Of a stretch of DNA of 64,000 bases, positions 31,876 to 42,414 are shown one piece after another. Under the pieces are notes generated by a model that saw only the letters and a program-made list of their open reading frames with translations, had not been told where the DNA came from and did no database searches. The number at the start of each line of letters is the position of its first letter. The stretch's first letter is position 1. The DNA is from Zoroaster sp. YZ-2022 (lineage: Eukaryota > Echinodermata > Asteroidea > Forcipulatida > Zoroasteridae): NCBI GenBank assembly GCA_029582265.1, contig CM055817.1:57606340-57670339 (forward strand), read 5' to 3'. The position numbers and the translations under genes were made by a program.

Positions 31876-32982
31876 TGTAAATTAATAGTATAATGAGAAT
31901 AGATGCTGTACATACATGTAGGTGTACATTAGGCCTTTCACAATTGATTGTGAGTTTCCTGTTGCCGCGCGCGTCCGAAATTGGCACCGCGTCAAATATT
32001 TAATTATTTAATTTGATTTAATTATTCTACAATTTCGCCTTTGAAAACTGACTTTCATCACAAAATTTTGCGATATTTATACCTGATATTCACGGTCCGT
32101 GTTTTACAAGTTAGATCTGCTTGAAAATGTAGTCTCTTTTACATACCACAACTGTCGCAGTTGAATAAAAAGCGCCGATAATTGAATGAAAGCGTATGTC
32201 GTAGCAGCATACATGTACATGTACATGCACATGTACATCATCAATCTACAACGCACGCCCGAGTGATGCCGTTTTGAGCAGAGACTATGCACGCAAAATT
32301 CAAACTGACGCGTGCCACATGCATGCGGGTTGGCGGGCGGCGACATGGTCAGCCGGACATTCTGGGATCTAGTGTATGTATGTACGGCCGCACCGGCTAG
32401 TACAGTTGTGTCCACGTCGCATTGAACATTTTGCATCACCCTTCAGCGGATCCAGAACTTGAGTAAGTATTTGAAAATAATTAGTATCCTGTTTCTTAAA
32501 CAGTCACGAGCTTGAGATAGTAACAAAAACAAATGATTAAACAGGGGAAATGAACCAGCAGTTTGGGGAGCGGCAGTTGCCACCACCTCCATATGGTTTA
32601 ACACAGGGTAGCTGCTTTTAAGTGCCTCACTGATTTGAATGGCGCCTGGCAGTTTTTTCCAGCAACATATTTGGCCGCCTCACGTAAAAAAATGGCTATA
32701 CATAAAATTAAAATAAGAACTTCAGTATTTACTGTGTATTCTGTAAGAAGTTTCGGAAGTTTCTTGTTCGTTCTGTTTGTGTTTCGCCATATTAATTTAA
32801 ATACTTGCACTTTCAAATCTACTTCGGTTCCGACGCACATTTACGCACGTCGTATTGCATTCGCACCACGCATGTCGGGTGGTTGAGCCGACATCTTGTA
32901 CAGTAAATGTTGTACTGGTACCCAGCGTTGGGGTATATAATGCGGTACGCTTATAGCTATCGATATGTTTGGGTACCAGTGT

Positions 32983-33113
32983 ACACGATCTTGGTTCAAG
33001 ACGATGTTGTATATTGATAGACGCCGATCGTATACTCTTGCATATGCAGGTATGATCGATCGTCTGTCCAATTTGCATCAACATCGCCTTGAACCGAGAC
33101 CAGTGTGTACACG
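32983..33113. repeat. Imperfect hairpin inside element N
   Basis: 'gtacacgatcttggttcaag' with 'acgatgttg' on the left is complementary, with about five mismatches, to 'caacatcgccttgaaccgag' and 'accagtgtgtac' on the right, with a loop of roughly 65 bp containing 'tgatcgatcg'. Confidence 0.6.
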
Positions 33114-33210
33114 CTTGCTCATATCTGCTCGCTCTTTTCAGCCTGTATTTGGCTATTGTATTCTTGCAATCCGATCACTGCCTCACTACGCTAGTGCCAC
33201 TGCAAGTAGT

Positions 33211-33455
33211 GGGGGGGGGGGGTATCAAGAGGGGCATCAAGTTTTTTTTTATCTGATGGGGGGGGGGGATGAGGGGGGAGGTAGGCCTACATATCAATAT
33301 TTTGTTGTTGGACCTGATTATGAGGGGTATTGAGAGGGCATCAAGATTTGTTTTATCTGATGGGGGTGGGGGGCTGAGGGGGGGTAGGCCTACATATCAA
33401 TATTTTGCTGTTGGACCTGATTATGGAGGGGTATCGAGAGGGCACCAAGATTTTT
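33211..33455 (+). repeat. G-rich ~115-bp duplication
   Basis: Two copies of a unit with a G run, 'gtaggcctacatatcaatat', 'ttggacctgattatg' and 'gagagggca'. G runs of 10-12 at 33209-33220 and 33260-33270 could adopt G-quadruplexes. Confidence 0.8.
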
Positions 33456-34106
33456 AAAAGGGTCAAAACATCAAATTTCGCAAATGTGAATTTCAAAACA
33501 ATAGAAGCAATGGGTTCATTTGATCCTTCAACAACCCCCAAATTTAAATTGTAGTGATCAAAAACGATATTAACCCTAGGTGCAAGTTCGCGCTACCCCT
33601 GCTGCTGCTGCATAATTATTGTAAATGTAAAGGAGCAAATTGTGTTAATACGGGTAAGTCACACATGAAAAACATACAAATACATGTACTAAGAAATATT
33701 TATTTCACACATAAAAATTATGATTAAAAAATTACTAGTCCTTTATTAAGTATGAAGCCTGTACCATGTAAGAGAACACTACAGTATGGTGTTAAAATGC
33801 AATAGTAACCTGCTTGTGCCAGTCAAAACCCCAAAGTATCGCGATATAAATGGCAGCCGCCACAAAAAGTTAACCGCCTGAAAATAATTAATAATTAATA
33901 ATTAAAAGTGACCTCGTCCATTTTTTAAAACCTTAAACAGGAAACTCACAATTAAATGTGAGTGGCCTTACATGTACATTAATTTAACCTACATGTAGAT
34001 TAATTAAAAAGGGCATTACATTATTAACCTGATTGTTATTGTGTCAACATATAGAAAAAAGTGAAGTATAGTTGTACATGTAGTTTCCTTATCCCTAAGC
34101 CCATTT

Positions 34107-34147
34107 GATTCCATGCCCAGTTGATCATGATGATACTGTCCCTTTAA
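34107..34147 (-). mobile_element. T2-like MITE terminal fragment
   Basis: 'ttgattccatgcccagttga' and 'gatgatactgtccctttaa': the last 40 bp of a T2 element. Its terminal TTAA is also the left TTAA of element B at 34144. Confidence 0.75.
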
Positions 34148-34820
34148 CCCTAATTTCCTAGGCCCATTTGCTTACACATAACCTGAATCCTTCCTAACTC
34201 CCTAGGCCCATTTGCTTACACATAACCTGAATCCTTCCTAACTCCCTAGGCCCATTTGCTTACACATAACCTGAATCCTTCCTAACTCCTAGGCCCATTT
34301 GCTTACACATACATGTAACCTGAATCCTTCCTAACTCCCTAGGCCCATTTGCTTACACATAACATGAATCCTTCCTAACTCCCTAGGCCCATTTGCTTAC
34401 ACATAACCTGAATCCTTCCTAACTCCCTAAGCCCATTTGCTTACACATAACCTGAATCCTCCAAAATCCTTCAGTAGTAAAGCAAGCACATGACATGTGT
34501 GCACACATGTGTTTCTAATCTGTGATACATGTACATGGCCAGGGACCCTCCCTGCATGCGTGGAGCAATAAACAGTGTCCACTGACCCAAGCACTGACTT
34601 TGCAATCACTACAACAAACATGGATGTACATGTACCATGGAAAGGCAAGTATACCTAATAACCTCAATATTCACTTTAGCAAAGAGCATGTGTAGCATGT
34701 AACCTCAGTCCTTCAAAATCCTTCACTTTAGCAAAGAGCATGTAGCATGTAACCTCAATCCTTCAAAATCCTTCACTTTAGCAAAGAGGATTTTGGAGGA
34801 TTTGGGAAGGTTAGGGTTAT
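34144..34820 (-). mobile_element. TTAA element B, copy 4
   Basis: Left TTAACCCTAATTTCCTAGG; right 'gggaaggttagggttat', with TTAA changed to TTAT. It has a seven-unit 44-bp array, the conserved core (34460-34660) and three units built on 'tttagcaaagagcatg'. Inserted at the terminal TTAA of a T2 MITE. Confidence 0.87.
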
Positions 34821-34893
34821 TGGACAGCGAGAACCAGACAGGACATGAAAGAATTTAGCATACATAAAAGACATGGTACTGTACTACATGTAC

Positions 34894-35220
34894 TTAACCC
34901 TCCTATGGGTTAACACTCAAAGACACTCAAAATTTGTATGTCTATCTTAACCCATTGACTTTGTGCAGTGCACTCAAATACATGCAAACATATGTGGCTG
35001 TGATAGGAGGTCAAACCCAAAGACACTCAAAATTTGTATGTAACTCCCAACCCATTGACTTTGTGCAGTGCACTCAAGTCAAACCAAAACCAAGTACATA
35101 CACAGCTCTGTGTGACTCTGTGGTTTGACCTATTGGCAATGCAACCAAAAATACTCAAGTGAGTGTCTGTGGGTGCCGTGCTGACTGGGCCAAATTTCAG
35201 CCTGGGCATAGGAGGGTTAA
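34894..35220 (+). mobile_element. TTAA element C4
   Basis: Begins TTAACCCTCCTATGGGTTAA and ends GGCATAGGAGGGTTAA. Recurrent word 'cactcaaa' (and 'actcaagtgagtg'). A 100-bp segment with 'aaagacactcaaaatttgta' and 'acccattgactttgtgcagt' is present twice (34915, 35017), a two-unit stage of tandem growth. It shares its right TTAA with the B mini-element at 35217. Confidence 0.82.
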
Positions 35221-35306
35221 CCCTAACTCCCTAGACAACAAAGGCAGTTGGAGGATTTTGAAGGATTTTTATTGTTCAGTAACAGTGCTTAGGGAGTTAG
35301 GGTTAA
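35217..35306. mobile_element. TTAA mini-element with B termini, 90 bp
   Basis: TTAACCCTAACTCCCTAG at the left and CTTAGGGAGTTAGGGTTAA at the right, a perfect inverted repeat of about 18 bp. Only 55 bp lie between. It holds 'ggaggattttgaaggatttt' but no 44-bp unit, so B termini alone suffice to define a mobile unit. Confidence 0.8.
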
Positions 35307-35894
35307 TACACAATAACCAACTGTGGTTTATTCGATTAAACGACCAACTGGTTGATTTGCACTATGACTGCCCTGTGTGCTCTAACTTCATTTACAGCAA
35401 AAGATTTCATCTGGGTTTACACATGTACTTGTCCTTAGACTTAGTGCACTGGGATCATTTTCTTCTCTTCTATTGTGCATCAGTCAAGAACGCATGTAGC
35501 TTGGCTCATTGTAAAGTGCTTTTACTGCTCCATCTGGCTGCCGGCAAGAATTTACATCGTCCCTGCCTAATGGATTGTTTGGGAAACGGAATAGTCAATG
35601 ACGTGAGCCTCACACAGGATAGAATAATACATGTTGTTGTCTGGAATGTCTCGGATTTACTTGAAGATTGAGTTTCATAGAAAGTGAGAAGCCATAGTTG
35701 AAAAGATTTTTTCACATTTTTTTCCACATTTTTTTCACATTTTTTGCCCACTGTGCATAGAATTGATATGTAAGTATTTGGCTTAAGGGATCAACATGGT
35801 AAATTGTAAGGTTAACATGTGTGTCAATACACTATAAAATATCACACTTACACACAGATGCATACATTCTTAGCCATGTACAGTAGCCAGTCTA
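35307..35894. other. Unassigned stretch with one fortuitous-looking open frame
   Basis: The plus strand stays open to 35671 for about 120 codons after the mini-element, but I recognise no domain or codon pattern. The open frame begins inside the upstream transposons. Confidence 0.25.
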
Positions 35895-36262
35895 AAAACC
35901 CTGCTAAAGTCTCTCGCTGAGGCCCCGCTAAAGTCTCTCGCTGAGGCCCCGCTAAAGTCTCGCTGAGGCCCCGCTAAAGTCTCTCGCTAAGGCCTCGCTA
36001 AAGTCTCTCTCTAAGGCCTCGCTAAAGTCTCTCGCTAAGGCCTCGCTAAAGTCTCTCGCTAAGGCCTCGCTAAAGTCTCTCGCATGAGGCCCCGCTAAAG
36101 TCTCTCGCTGAGGCCTCGCTAAAGTCTCTCGCTGAGGCCCCGCTAAAGTCTCTCGCTGAGGCCTCACTAAAGTCTCTCGCTAAGGCCTCGCTAAAGTCTC
36201 TCGCTAAGGCCTCGCTAAAGTCTCTCGCTAAGGCCCCGCTAAAGGCTCTCGCTGATGAGGCC
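35895..36262. repeat. 24-bp 'cgctaaagtctctcgctrag' minisatellite, about 15 units
   Basis: Unit 'cgctaaagtctctcgctaag' plus 'gcct' or 'gccc'. Divisible by three, so open frames run through it. The right flank 'gctaaagttgctcaggacct' is duplicated at 37560. Confidence 0.93.
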
Positions 36263-36985
36263 CTGCTAAAGTTGCTCAGGACCTACCAAAGTCTTGTTGT
36301 TTTAGGCTAGGCTGTATTTGCACAGTAAACATGTGCATATATATAATGTACATATCCACATACTGTACTTGTACACGTTTGCATTAAAGTCACATCCCCT
36401 AATCACAGATCAGTGATTTGCAAAATTGCGCTTAAATTTAATTTTAGAAAATGTATTTACAATGTACAGTACATTTGTGTCCTCGATTGTTAAATCTGAA
36501 TGAAAAAAATTTCCACTCTGCTTATTGTACCATGTACATGTATGTGGATGATTTGTTTAAAGATCCTACAATGTATACATTGTACGGAATTAGTAACTCA
36601 AAAATAACCATAAAAAAATGAAACGTCCATCAAATACAAAATAGGCCAAACGCAATGTTTTTAATTTCTCCTTAAGTTTTATTATAGAACAATATTTATT
36701 TATAACTTTTTATACTTATTTTTAATTATGTAAATTTGACTGTTTTCAGCCCACCAGCTGCTTTGTCAGATTATAATAAACCATCAATAATAATAACTAT
36801 CACATCCCTATCGATCAACAGGTGATCAGTCATGTGATTTCTCAAGATTTTTTCCAGATTTCAGGATTTGTTACAAATCTCCCAAAAGAGAAAGCCACTA
36901 TAAGGAAAGAAAGAAGTAGCCTGTATTGTGTCCAAACCTCTCATTTCTTGTTTGCGGGGATGTGGAGAGTCTGTAAATCCTCCAA
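36262..36985 (+). repeat. Segmental duplication, copy 1 (uninserted)
   Basis: From 'gctaaagttgctcaggac' to the P-family array, near identical to 37560-38197 plus 38515-38620. It contains 'agccactataaggaaagaaa' at 36893, the uninserted counterpart of the C5 insertion. The final third ('tttctcaagattttttccag', 'gcctgtattgtgtccaaac') is the leader of a P-family element. Confidence 0.9.
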
Positions 36986-37557
36986 AATTAAACACCCAGG
37001 AGGTTCAGGGGGCTTTGTCCTCTAGACCAATGGGAGACCCAGGCCTGCTACCCACAGGAGGTTCAGGGGGCTTTGTCCTCTAGACCAAAGGGAGACCCAG
37101 GCCTGCTACCCACAGGAGGTTCAGGGGGCTTTGTCCTCTAGACCAAAGGGAGACCCAGGCCTGCTACCCACAGGAGGTTCAGGGGGCTTTGTCCACTAGA
37201 CCAATGGGAGACCCAGGCCTGCTACCCACAGGAGGTTCCGGGGCTTTGTCCTCTAGACCAAAGGGAGACCCAGGCCTGCTACCCACAGGAGGTTCAGGGG
37301 GCTTTGTCCCCTAGATCAAAGGGAGACCCGGGCCTGCTACCCACAGGAGGTTCAGGGGCTTTGTCCCCTAGATCAAAGGGAGACCCAGGCCTGCTACCCA
37401 CAGGAGGTTCAGGGGGCTTTGTCCTCTAGACCAAAGGGAGACCCAGGCCTGCTACCCACAGGAGATTCCGGGGGCTTTGTCCTCTAGACCAAAGGGAGAC
37501 CCAGGCCTGCTACCCACAGGAGGTTCAGGGGGCTTTGTCCTCTAGTCCAAAGGGAGA
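36985..37557 (+). repeat. P-family 58-bp array, about 10 units
   Basis: Unit 'caggaggttcagggggcttt' + 'gtcctctagaccaaaggg' + 'agacccaggcctgctaccca', 58 bp. The last unit is fused at 'gggagaccc' to the start of duplication copy 2, so the array lies between the two segmental copies. Confidence 0.93.
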
Positions 37558-38197
37558 CCCCGCTAAAGTTGCTCAGGACCTACCAAAGTCTTGTTGTTTT
37601 AGGCTAGGCTGTATTTGCACAGTAAACATGTGCATATATATAATGTACATATCCACATACTGTACTTGTACACGTTTGCATTAAAGTCACATTCCCTAAT
37701 CACAGATCAGTGATTTGCAAAATTGCGCTTAAATTTAATTTTAGAAAATGTATTTACAATGTACAGTACATTTGTGTCCTCGATTGTTAAATCTGAATGA
37801 AAAAAATTTCCACTCTGCTTATTGTACCATGTACATGTATGTGGATGATTTGTTTAAAGATCCTACAATGTATACATTGTATGGAATTAGTAACTCAAAA
37901 ATAACCATAAAAAAATGAAACGTCCATCAAATACAAAATAGGCCAAACGCAATGTTTTTAATTTCTCCTTAAGTTTTATTATAGAACAATATTTATTTAT
38001 AACTTTTTATACTTATTTTTAATTATGTAAATTTGACTGTTTTCAGCCCACCAGCTGCTTTGTCAGATTATAATAACCCATCAATAATAATAACTATCAC
38101 ATCCCTATCGATCAACAGGTGATCAGTCATGTGATTTCTCAAGATTTTTTTCCAGATTTCAGGATTTGTTACAAATCTCCCAAAAGAGAAAGCCACT
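37558..38197 (+). repeat. Segmental duplication, copy 2 (left of C5)
   Basis: Aligns with 36262-36897 with few differences (for example 'acattgtatgg' for 'acattgtacgg'). It ends 'aaagagaaagccact' directly before the TTAA of C5; the rest of the copy continues after 38515. Confidence 0.9.
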
Positions 38198-38518
38198 TTA
38201 ACCCTCCTATGGTTTGACGTTTCAAAACCTTTCAAAATCTGCTTACGGGCCAAAATGGCTATCAATTATTATGAACCCTTTAAAACCCTCCAGAATTTGT
38301 TGCTACTGAACAACCACACCTTTCAATACCCTTTGAAAGGTATTGAAACATTTCAACACCAGTTTGTTCAGAGAGTTGTTACACCTTTCGAAACCTTTCA
38401 TAGGTCCCTTTTGTCAGACAGTTTTCTCACCTTTCAAAACCCTTCAGTACAGCAAACTTGAAAGGTTTTGAAAGGTCTGACAATTCTATGGCAACTGCAC
38501 TGTATATAGGAGGGATAA
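38198..38518 (+). mobile_element. TTAA element C5
   Basis: Begins TTAACCCTCCTATGGTTTGA and ends TATATAGGAGGGATAA. Recurrent word 'cctttcaaaa' and complement 'gaaagg' (about ten occurrences). The left layout 'gtttgac-word-aaacc-word-aaaat' is that of C2 with another word. Single copy in this window. Confidence 0.85.
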
Positions 38519-38720
38519 AGAAAGAAAGAAATAGCCTGTATTGTGTCCAAACCTCTAGTTTCTTGTTTGTGTGGATGTGGAGAGTCTGTAAATCTTCATA
38601 AATTAAACATCCAGGAGGTTCAGGGGGCTTTGTCCTCTAGACCAAAGGGAGACCCAGGCCTGCTACCCAGTTTTCAGGATTATTTTTTACTTTTGTCAAA
38701 TTACACTCCTGATAGAGAGA
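38515..38720 (+). mobile_element. P-family element, single-unit copy
   Basis: 'agcctgtattgtgtccaaac', 'gtggagagtctgtaaatc', then one 58-bp unit (38612-38670) and the 3' part 'ttttcaggattattttttac' with 'gtcaaattacactcctga'. It shows P before tandem expansion. Confidence 0.8.
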
Positions 38721-39448
38721 CACACATTACACAACCTGGTTTGCATGCACACTGTAGTATATTATGTGAAGAATTCTACATATACAATACACATACAGTA
38801 GGTTGTGTGTACATTTTACATGTGGTTCTCAATAATAAGAAATTTTAAAAAGAAAGCTGCGTCACACATTATTGTTAAAAAGCTTAGCTCCAGAAAACAG
38901 AGGTGGAATTTGTACTGCCTGAACATCCATTATAATGTATGTACCATGTATATTAAATTAAGTGATTGTTTACTTTATTTATTATTGAACACCATGTGTG
39001 CAAAAAAAAACAGAAAATTGACTTGGGTTTCTCCAAATAAAATAAACCAGTTATGTACATACTACAGAATAACAGTCTTTTTGATCGTTTGAAGAACAGG
39101 ATCAGCCAGAATCATATTAAAAAGCTAGAAGACATCGCACAGCTAACAAGCACAGACAATTTCAATTGTTTTCTCTAATCAAATTTAATACTGATCAGTT
39201 TATCCCATGATATTACAAACATGTAAAGACCTTGGAATTAATGAGCACAGTCAGTTATCTGTTCATAGAATTTGACAGGTTCTCCAACCGTTAAATGGAC
39301 ATTATAATTCAATATACCCTATTCATCTATAGAACGGCTAGTCACAACACAAGATGAAATGATTTGGTTTGTCTGTAGGAATGAAAGCATTGATAGCCAT
39401 TTATATGAGACTGGGAATAGCACAAGAATTTAAAGAGATTGTATGTCG
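38721..39448. other. Unassigned AT-rich stretch
   Basis: No arrays, terminal repeats or recognisable exon. Several short open frames without similarity that I can name. Confidence 0.35.
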
Positions 39449-39839
39449 AGGCTGTGCCAGGTATCCGGGTACCCGGATATTCGACTGAAACAATCATTAC
39501 CCGGTTCTATTTATCGGTTCCAATTACCCGTAAACGATTTTTGAAATTTTTGACTGAACATTTAAGCCACACAAATGGAAGTCTACAATTTTTTTATTAA
39601 CAAAATGTGTGTGGAATGGGGATGCTACGAGTCGTTTTTAATATAGAGGCAAGAAATTATTACAGTAAGTCCACATTTATTATGACTCTAATAAAACAAG
39701 AGAAACTTGTGTTCATATTGGTTATTTTATTCAGGAATATTTATGTGTTGTTACAAAATAGTTTACGGGTACCCGGGTATCTGAAGATTTCCAATTTCTG
39801 GTATCTGGTTCTCGAAATAACCGTAAACGCACAACCTTA
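39449..39839 (-). mobile_element. E-family element, intact reverse copy
   Basis: 'aggctgtgccaggtatccgg' and 'gtacccggat' at the left; 'gggtacccgggtatctgaag', 'tttccaatttctggtatc' and 'acgcacaacctt' at the right. The complement of 'ctcttgttttattagagtc' lies in the middle. Confidence 0.8.
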
Positions 39840-39893
39840 TAATTTATATATACACCATTGGTAAAATGTCTATAAATGCATCCATACTTTATT

Positions 39894-40414
39894 AGTGCTG
39901 AGACGGTTAACCAGTTAATCCTAACCCAGTTAACCCTAACCCAGTTAACTGGTTAATCAGTTAACCCTAACCCAGTTAACTGTTTAACCAGTTAACCCTA
40001 ACCCAGTTAACTGGTTAATCAGTTAACCCTAACCCAGTTAACTGGTTAATCAGTTAACCCTAACCCAGTTAACTGGTTAATCAGTTAACCCTAACCCAGT
40101 TAACTGGTTAACCAGTTAACCCTAACCCAGTTAACTGGTTAATCAGTTAACCCTAACCCAGTTAACTGGTTAACCAGTTAATCCTAACCCAGGTAACTGG
40201 TTAACAAGTTAACCCTTACCCAGTTAACTGGTTAACTGACCAAAACTGTATTAACTGTTTAGAATTTTGCTAGACTTTCTGTTTTGCCCCATTGGTTATT
40301 CAACAATCATTGTGGGAAATTTATGCATTGTTACATCTGGTTTTGTGGAAGTCGGCTGTCAACTTTTTTTTAACCATTTAAACGGTTAGTGAACTACCGG
40401 TTATTCACAGCACT
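39894..40414. mobile_element. hAT-like element with AGTGCTG ends and 31-bp array
   Basis: Left 'agtgctgagacggttaacc', right 'accggttattcacagcact'. It carries about ten units of a 31-bp repeat (39905-40240) built from 'gttaactggttaatcag' and 'ttaaccctaaccca', plus 'ttaaacggttagtgaactac'. No clear target duplication. The array includes CCCTAACCC, a telomere-like word, but the unit is not telomeric. Confidence 0.55.
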
Positions 40415-40509
40415 GTGAAAAAAAATTGATATTTTGCAATTTTTCCACAATTTTCTCATAACTTACACGTAGACTCCTCATTGAGCTAAAATGTTCACAG
40501 GTTGCTTGT

Positions 40510-40730
40510 TTAAAGGGACATTATCGTCACAATCAACAGGGCATGGAATTGGAGTGCTAGTTTTAGATTAGCTCAGTGACTGAAAATAATACCTCACAAT
40601 GTACTGGTGCTGCTGTAACTATAAATGAGTCGGTAATTTTCAGTCACTGTGTTCATCTTAAATTCTAGAGGACACCGATTCCATGCCCTGTTGAAAGTCT
40701 CCTCTGATCGTGACGATATTGCCCCTTTAA
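40510..40730 (+). mobile_element. T2-like MITE, complete
   Basis: TTAAAGGGACATTATCGTCA at the left, 'gatcgtgacgatattgcccc' and TTTAA at the right, 221 bp, with the full set of internal landmarks. Its right TTAA is the insertion point of C2 at 40727. Confidence 0.88.
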
Positions 40731-41102
40731 CCCTCCTACTGTTTGACCATTTGAAACCATTCAAAATTTCCACATACCAAAATGCCCATTGGTTTTGTAC
40801 ACACATGGTGATACCATTTGAACAGTGTTGGCAGCAAGCTTTACTACCATTCAAATCCATTCAAATGCATAGAGGGTCCATTGATTCACCACTTAGAAGT
40901 ATCCAAACAAGGTTTTGTATTAGCTGTACTACCATTTGGAAAGATCCAAACAATGTTTTGTATTAGCTGACCTACCATTCAAAACCATTTGGGGGAATCA
41001 ATACTGTACACAGTTATTTCACCATTCAAAACCACAAAAGCGAATGGTTTCAAATGGTGGATCAACTTGTATGAAAAAGGTACCAGAAGTAGGAGGGTGA
41101 AT
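40727..41102 (+). mobile_element. TTAA element C2, copy 2
   Basis: Almost identical to 10739-11126, differing by a few bases and lacking 'catgta' and 'cattgta' insertions. The right end 'agtaggagggtgaatg' has TTAA changed to TGAA. Inserted at the terminal TTAA of a T2 MITE. Confidence 0.88.
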
Positions 41103-41948
41103 GATTAAAAAATTGCCAACTGCTTAAATTTGAAGGTAAAACTAAATCTCAAATACTATAAATATAAGAATTCAAGAGATATACATGTGTGTGTATTATT
41201 AATATTCATCAATAGATGTCATCAATAGATGTCATCGAGGCATCTTAAATTTGACTTGAAGTTGCATCAAGCAAATGTTTCTAAGCAGTAAAAAGCTTCA
41301 CTAATCAATGATGCGTAACATTTGATGAAAAATCCCACATGCCACTTATAACATGTACGTAGCTGTGCATTCCAAAAAGGTTGTCTTTGTCCATATAAAG
41401 ATGTTATTTGGTGACGTCAATTGCAGCATCTCCATGAACGTATTTAGAATTGATCTGTATTTAGATTTACTTCTACTCCTCCAAGTCAGTGTGAAAAATT
41501 GCTTATTATTTATCAGCTTTACCAATATTGCCTAGTTTATTTCCTCTTATATCGATATATCATCCAATTTGTGAGTAATATCTACAGAGTCCCCTAAAGG
41601 CCCTCTGGCTAGTTCTCAAACTGATGGACTTAAATGACTCAGTGTCACTGCCCCTAAGTGGATGGTTTCTAGTCCAAAAGGAGGTTTGGTACACATTTGT
41701 TAATGGAATATTTGTGACAAATTAATGTTTGTCTTTCTCTTAAGTCTTGCAAGACAATAGTTATGCTTGGAGGTTTTCAAGGTGAGACTCAACACCTTGA
41801 TTCAACTTTTTCAAAAAATCAAGCATTTCCAGCTTCTTAAGAACCGGTTCTCAACATTAAATCTCAAATCTAAGCAGAATCTTTGAAGTTATTGTTAGGT
41901 GTAGTGTTTCAGAATTTATATAAAAGTGAGCTGTCTTACAGTAAGTTA
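41103..41948. other. Unassigned stretch
   Basis: Includes a short direct repeat 'catcaatagatgtcatc' (41208-41236). No element termini or recognisable exon. Confidence 0.35.
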
Positions 41949-41956
41949 CTGCCAGG

Positions 41957-42406
41957 TAAGCTTGGGCAATATCAATTGTTTTCATCCACGATATATCGGC
42001 AAACATATGTAACGATTTTCGATACTATTGCTATTATTTTTTTCATTCATGCATGATTGCTTTAGAGCTGATAACCACAGGTATGTACCCCCTCTACAAG
42101 CAATAAATCGCAAATTCACAATAAATCGCAAAATAATTTGCATAGTGTGTATGTACAAATGTACTTCTGTAGTTCATATGTAGTTCGCTTTTGTTTCTCA
42201 CTTCGAAAAGCTGAAAAGACTGTTCTAATTTTGTTTCTATGGAATATCTGACTTGACTCAAAATGATGATTTTTTTTTAATCGCGATATATTTTTTTAAT
42301 CACGATTTGCCGATATCTTGATAACTTAAAAAGGTTCTCGATATCGCAATTGAATAAAAAAAAGTTATCGCAATATTCAATATTATTCTGTTACCGCCCA
42401 AGCTTA
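41957..42406. mobile_element. hAT-like element with 8-bp target duplication
   Basis: Begins TAAGCTTGGGCAATATCA and ends GTTACCGCCCAAGCTTA. CTGCCAGG immediately precedes (41949-41956) and follows (42407-42414) it. The interior carries 'cgatatatcg', 'atcgcgatatatt' and 'gttctcgatatcgcaatt', typical of the hAT family with (T)AGGSYTGGGCRATAT ends common in animals. 450 bp, non-autonomous. Confidence 0.85.
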
Positions 42407-42414
42407 CTGCCAGG

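Larger units (their letters stand above)
31928..33970. mobile_element. 2-kb TIR element N with CpG-bearing core
   Basis: 'taggcctttcacaattgatt' then 'gtgagtttcctgtt' at the left; 'aggaaactcacaattaaatg' then 'tgagtggcctta' at the right. The inverted ends are about 34 bp with few mismatches. The interior 31970-32480 and 32820-33180 is richer in CpG than the window, with a splice-donor-like 'cttgagtaagtatt' at 32458. No transposase or other protein recognised. It contains the hairpin at 32983 and a G-rich duplication at 33211. Confidence 0.55.

Noticed and set aside
35159..35671. 170-codon open frame on the plus strand
   Set aside because: It starts inside element C4, crosses the B mini-element and continues through unassigned sequence. 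No recognisable domain, and I judge it fortuitous, though its last 120 codons are not repeat-derived.
39905..40240. Telomere-like CCCTAACCC words
   Set aside because: They are part of a 31-bp unit, not a hexamer array. The CCCTAA in B, D and K ends is also confined to the termini.
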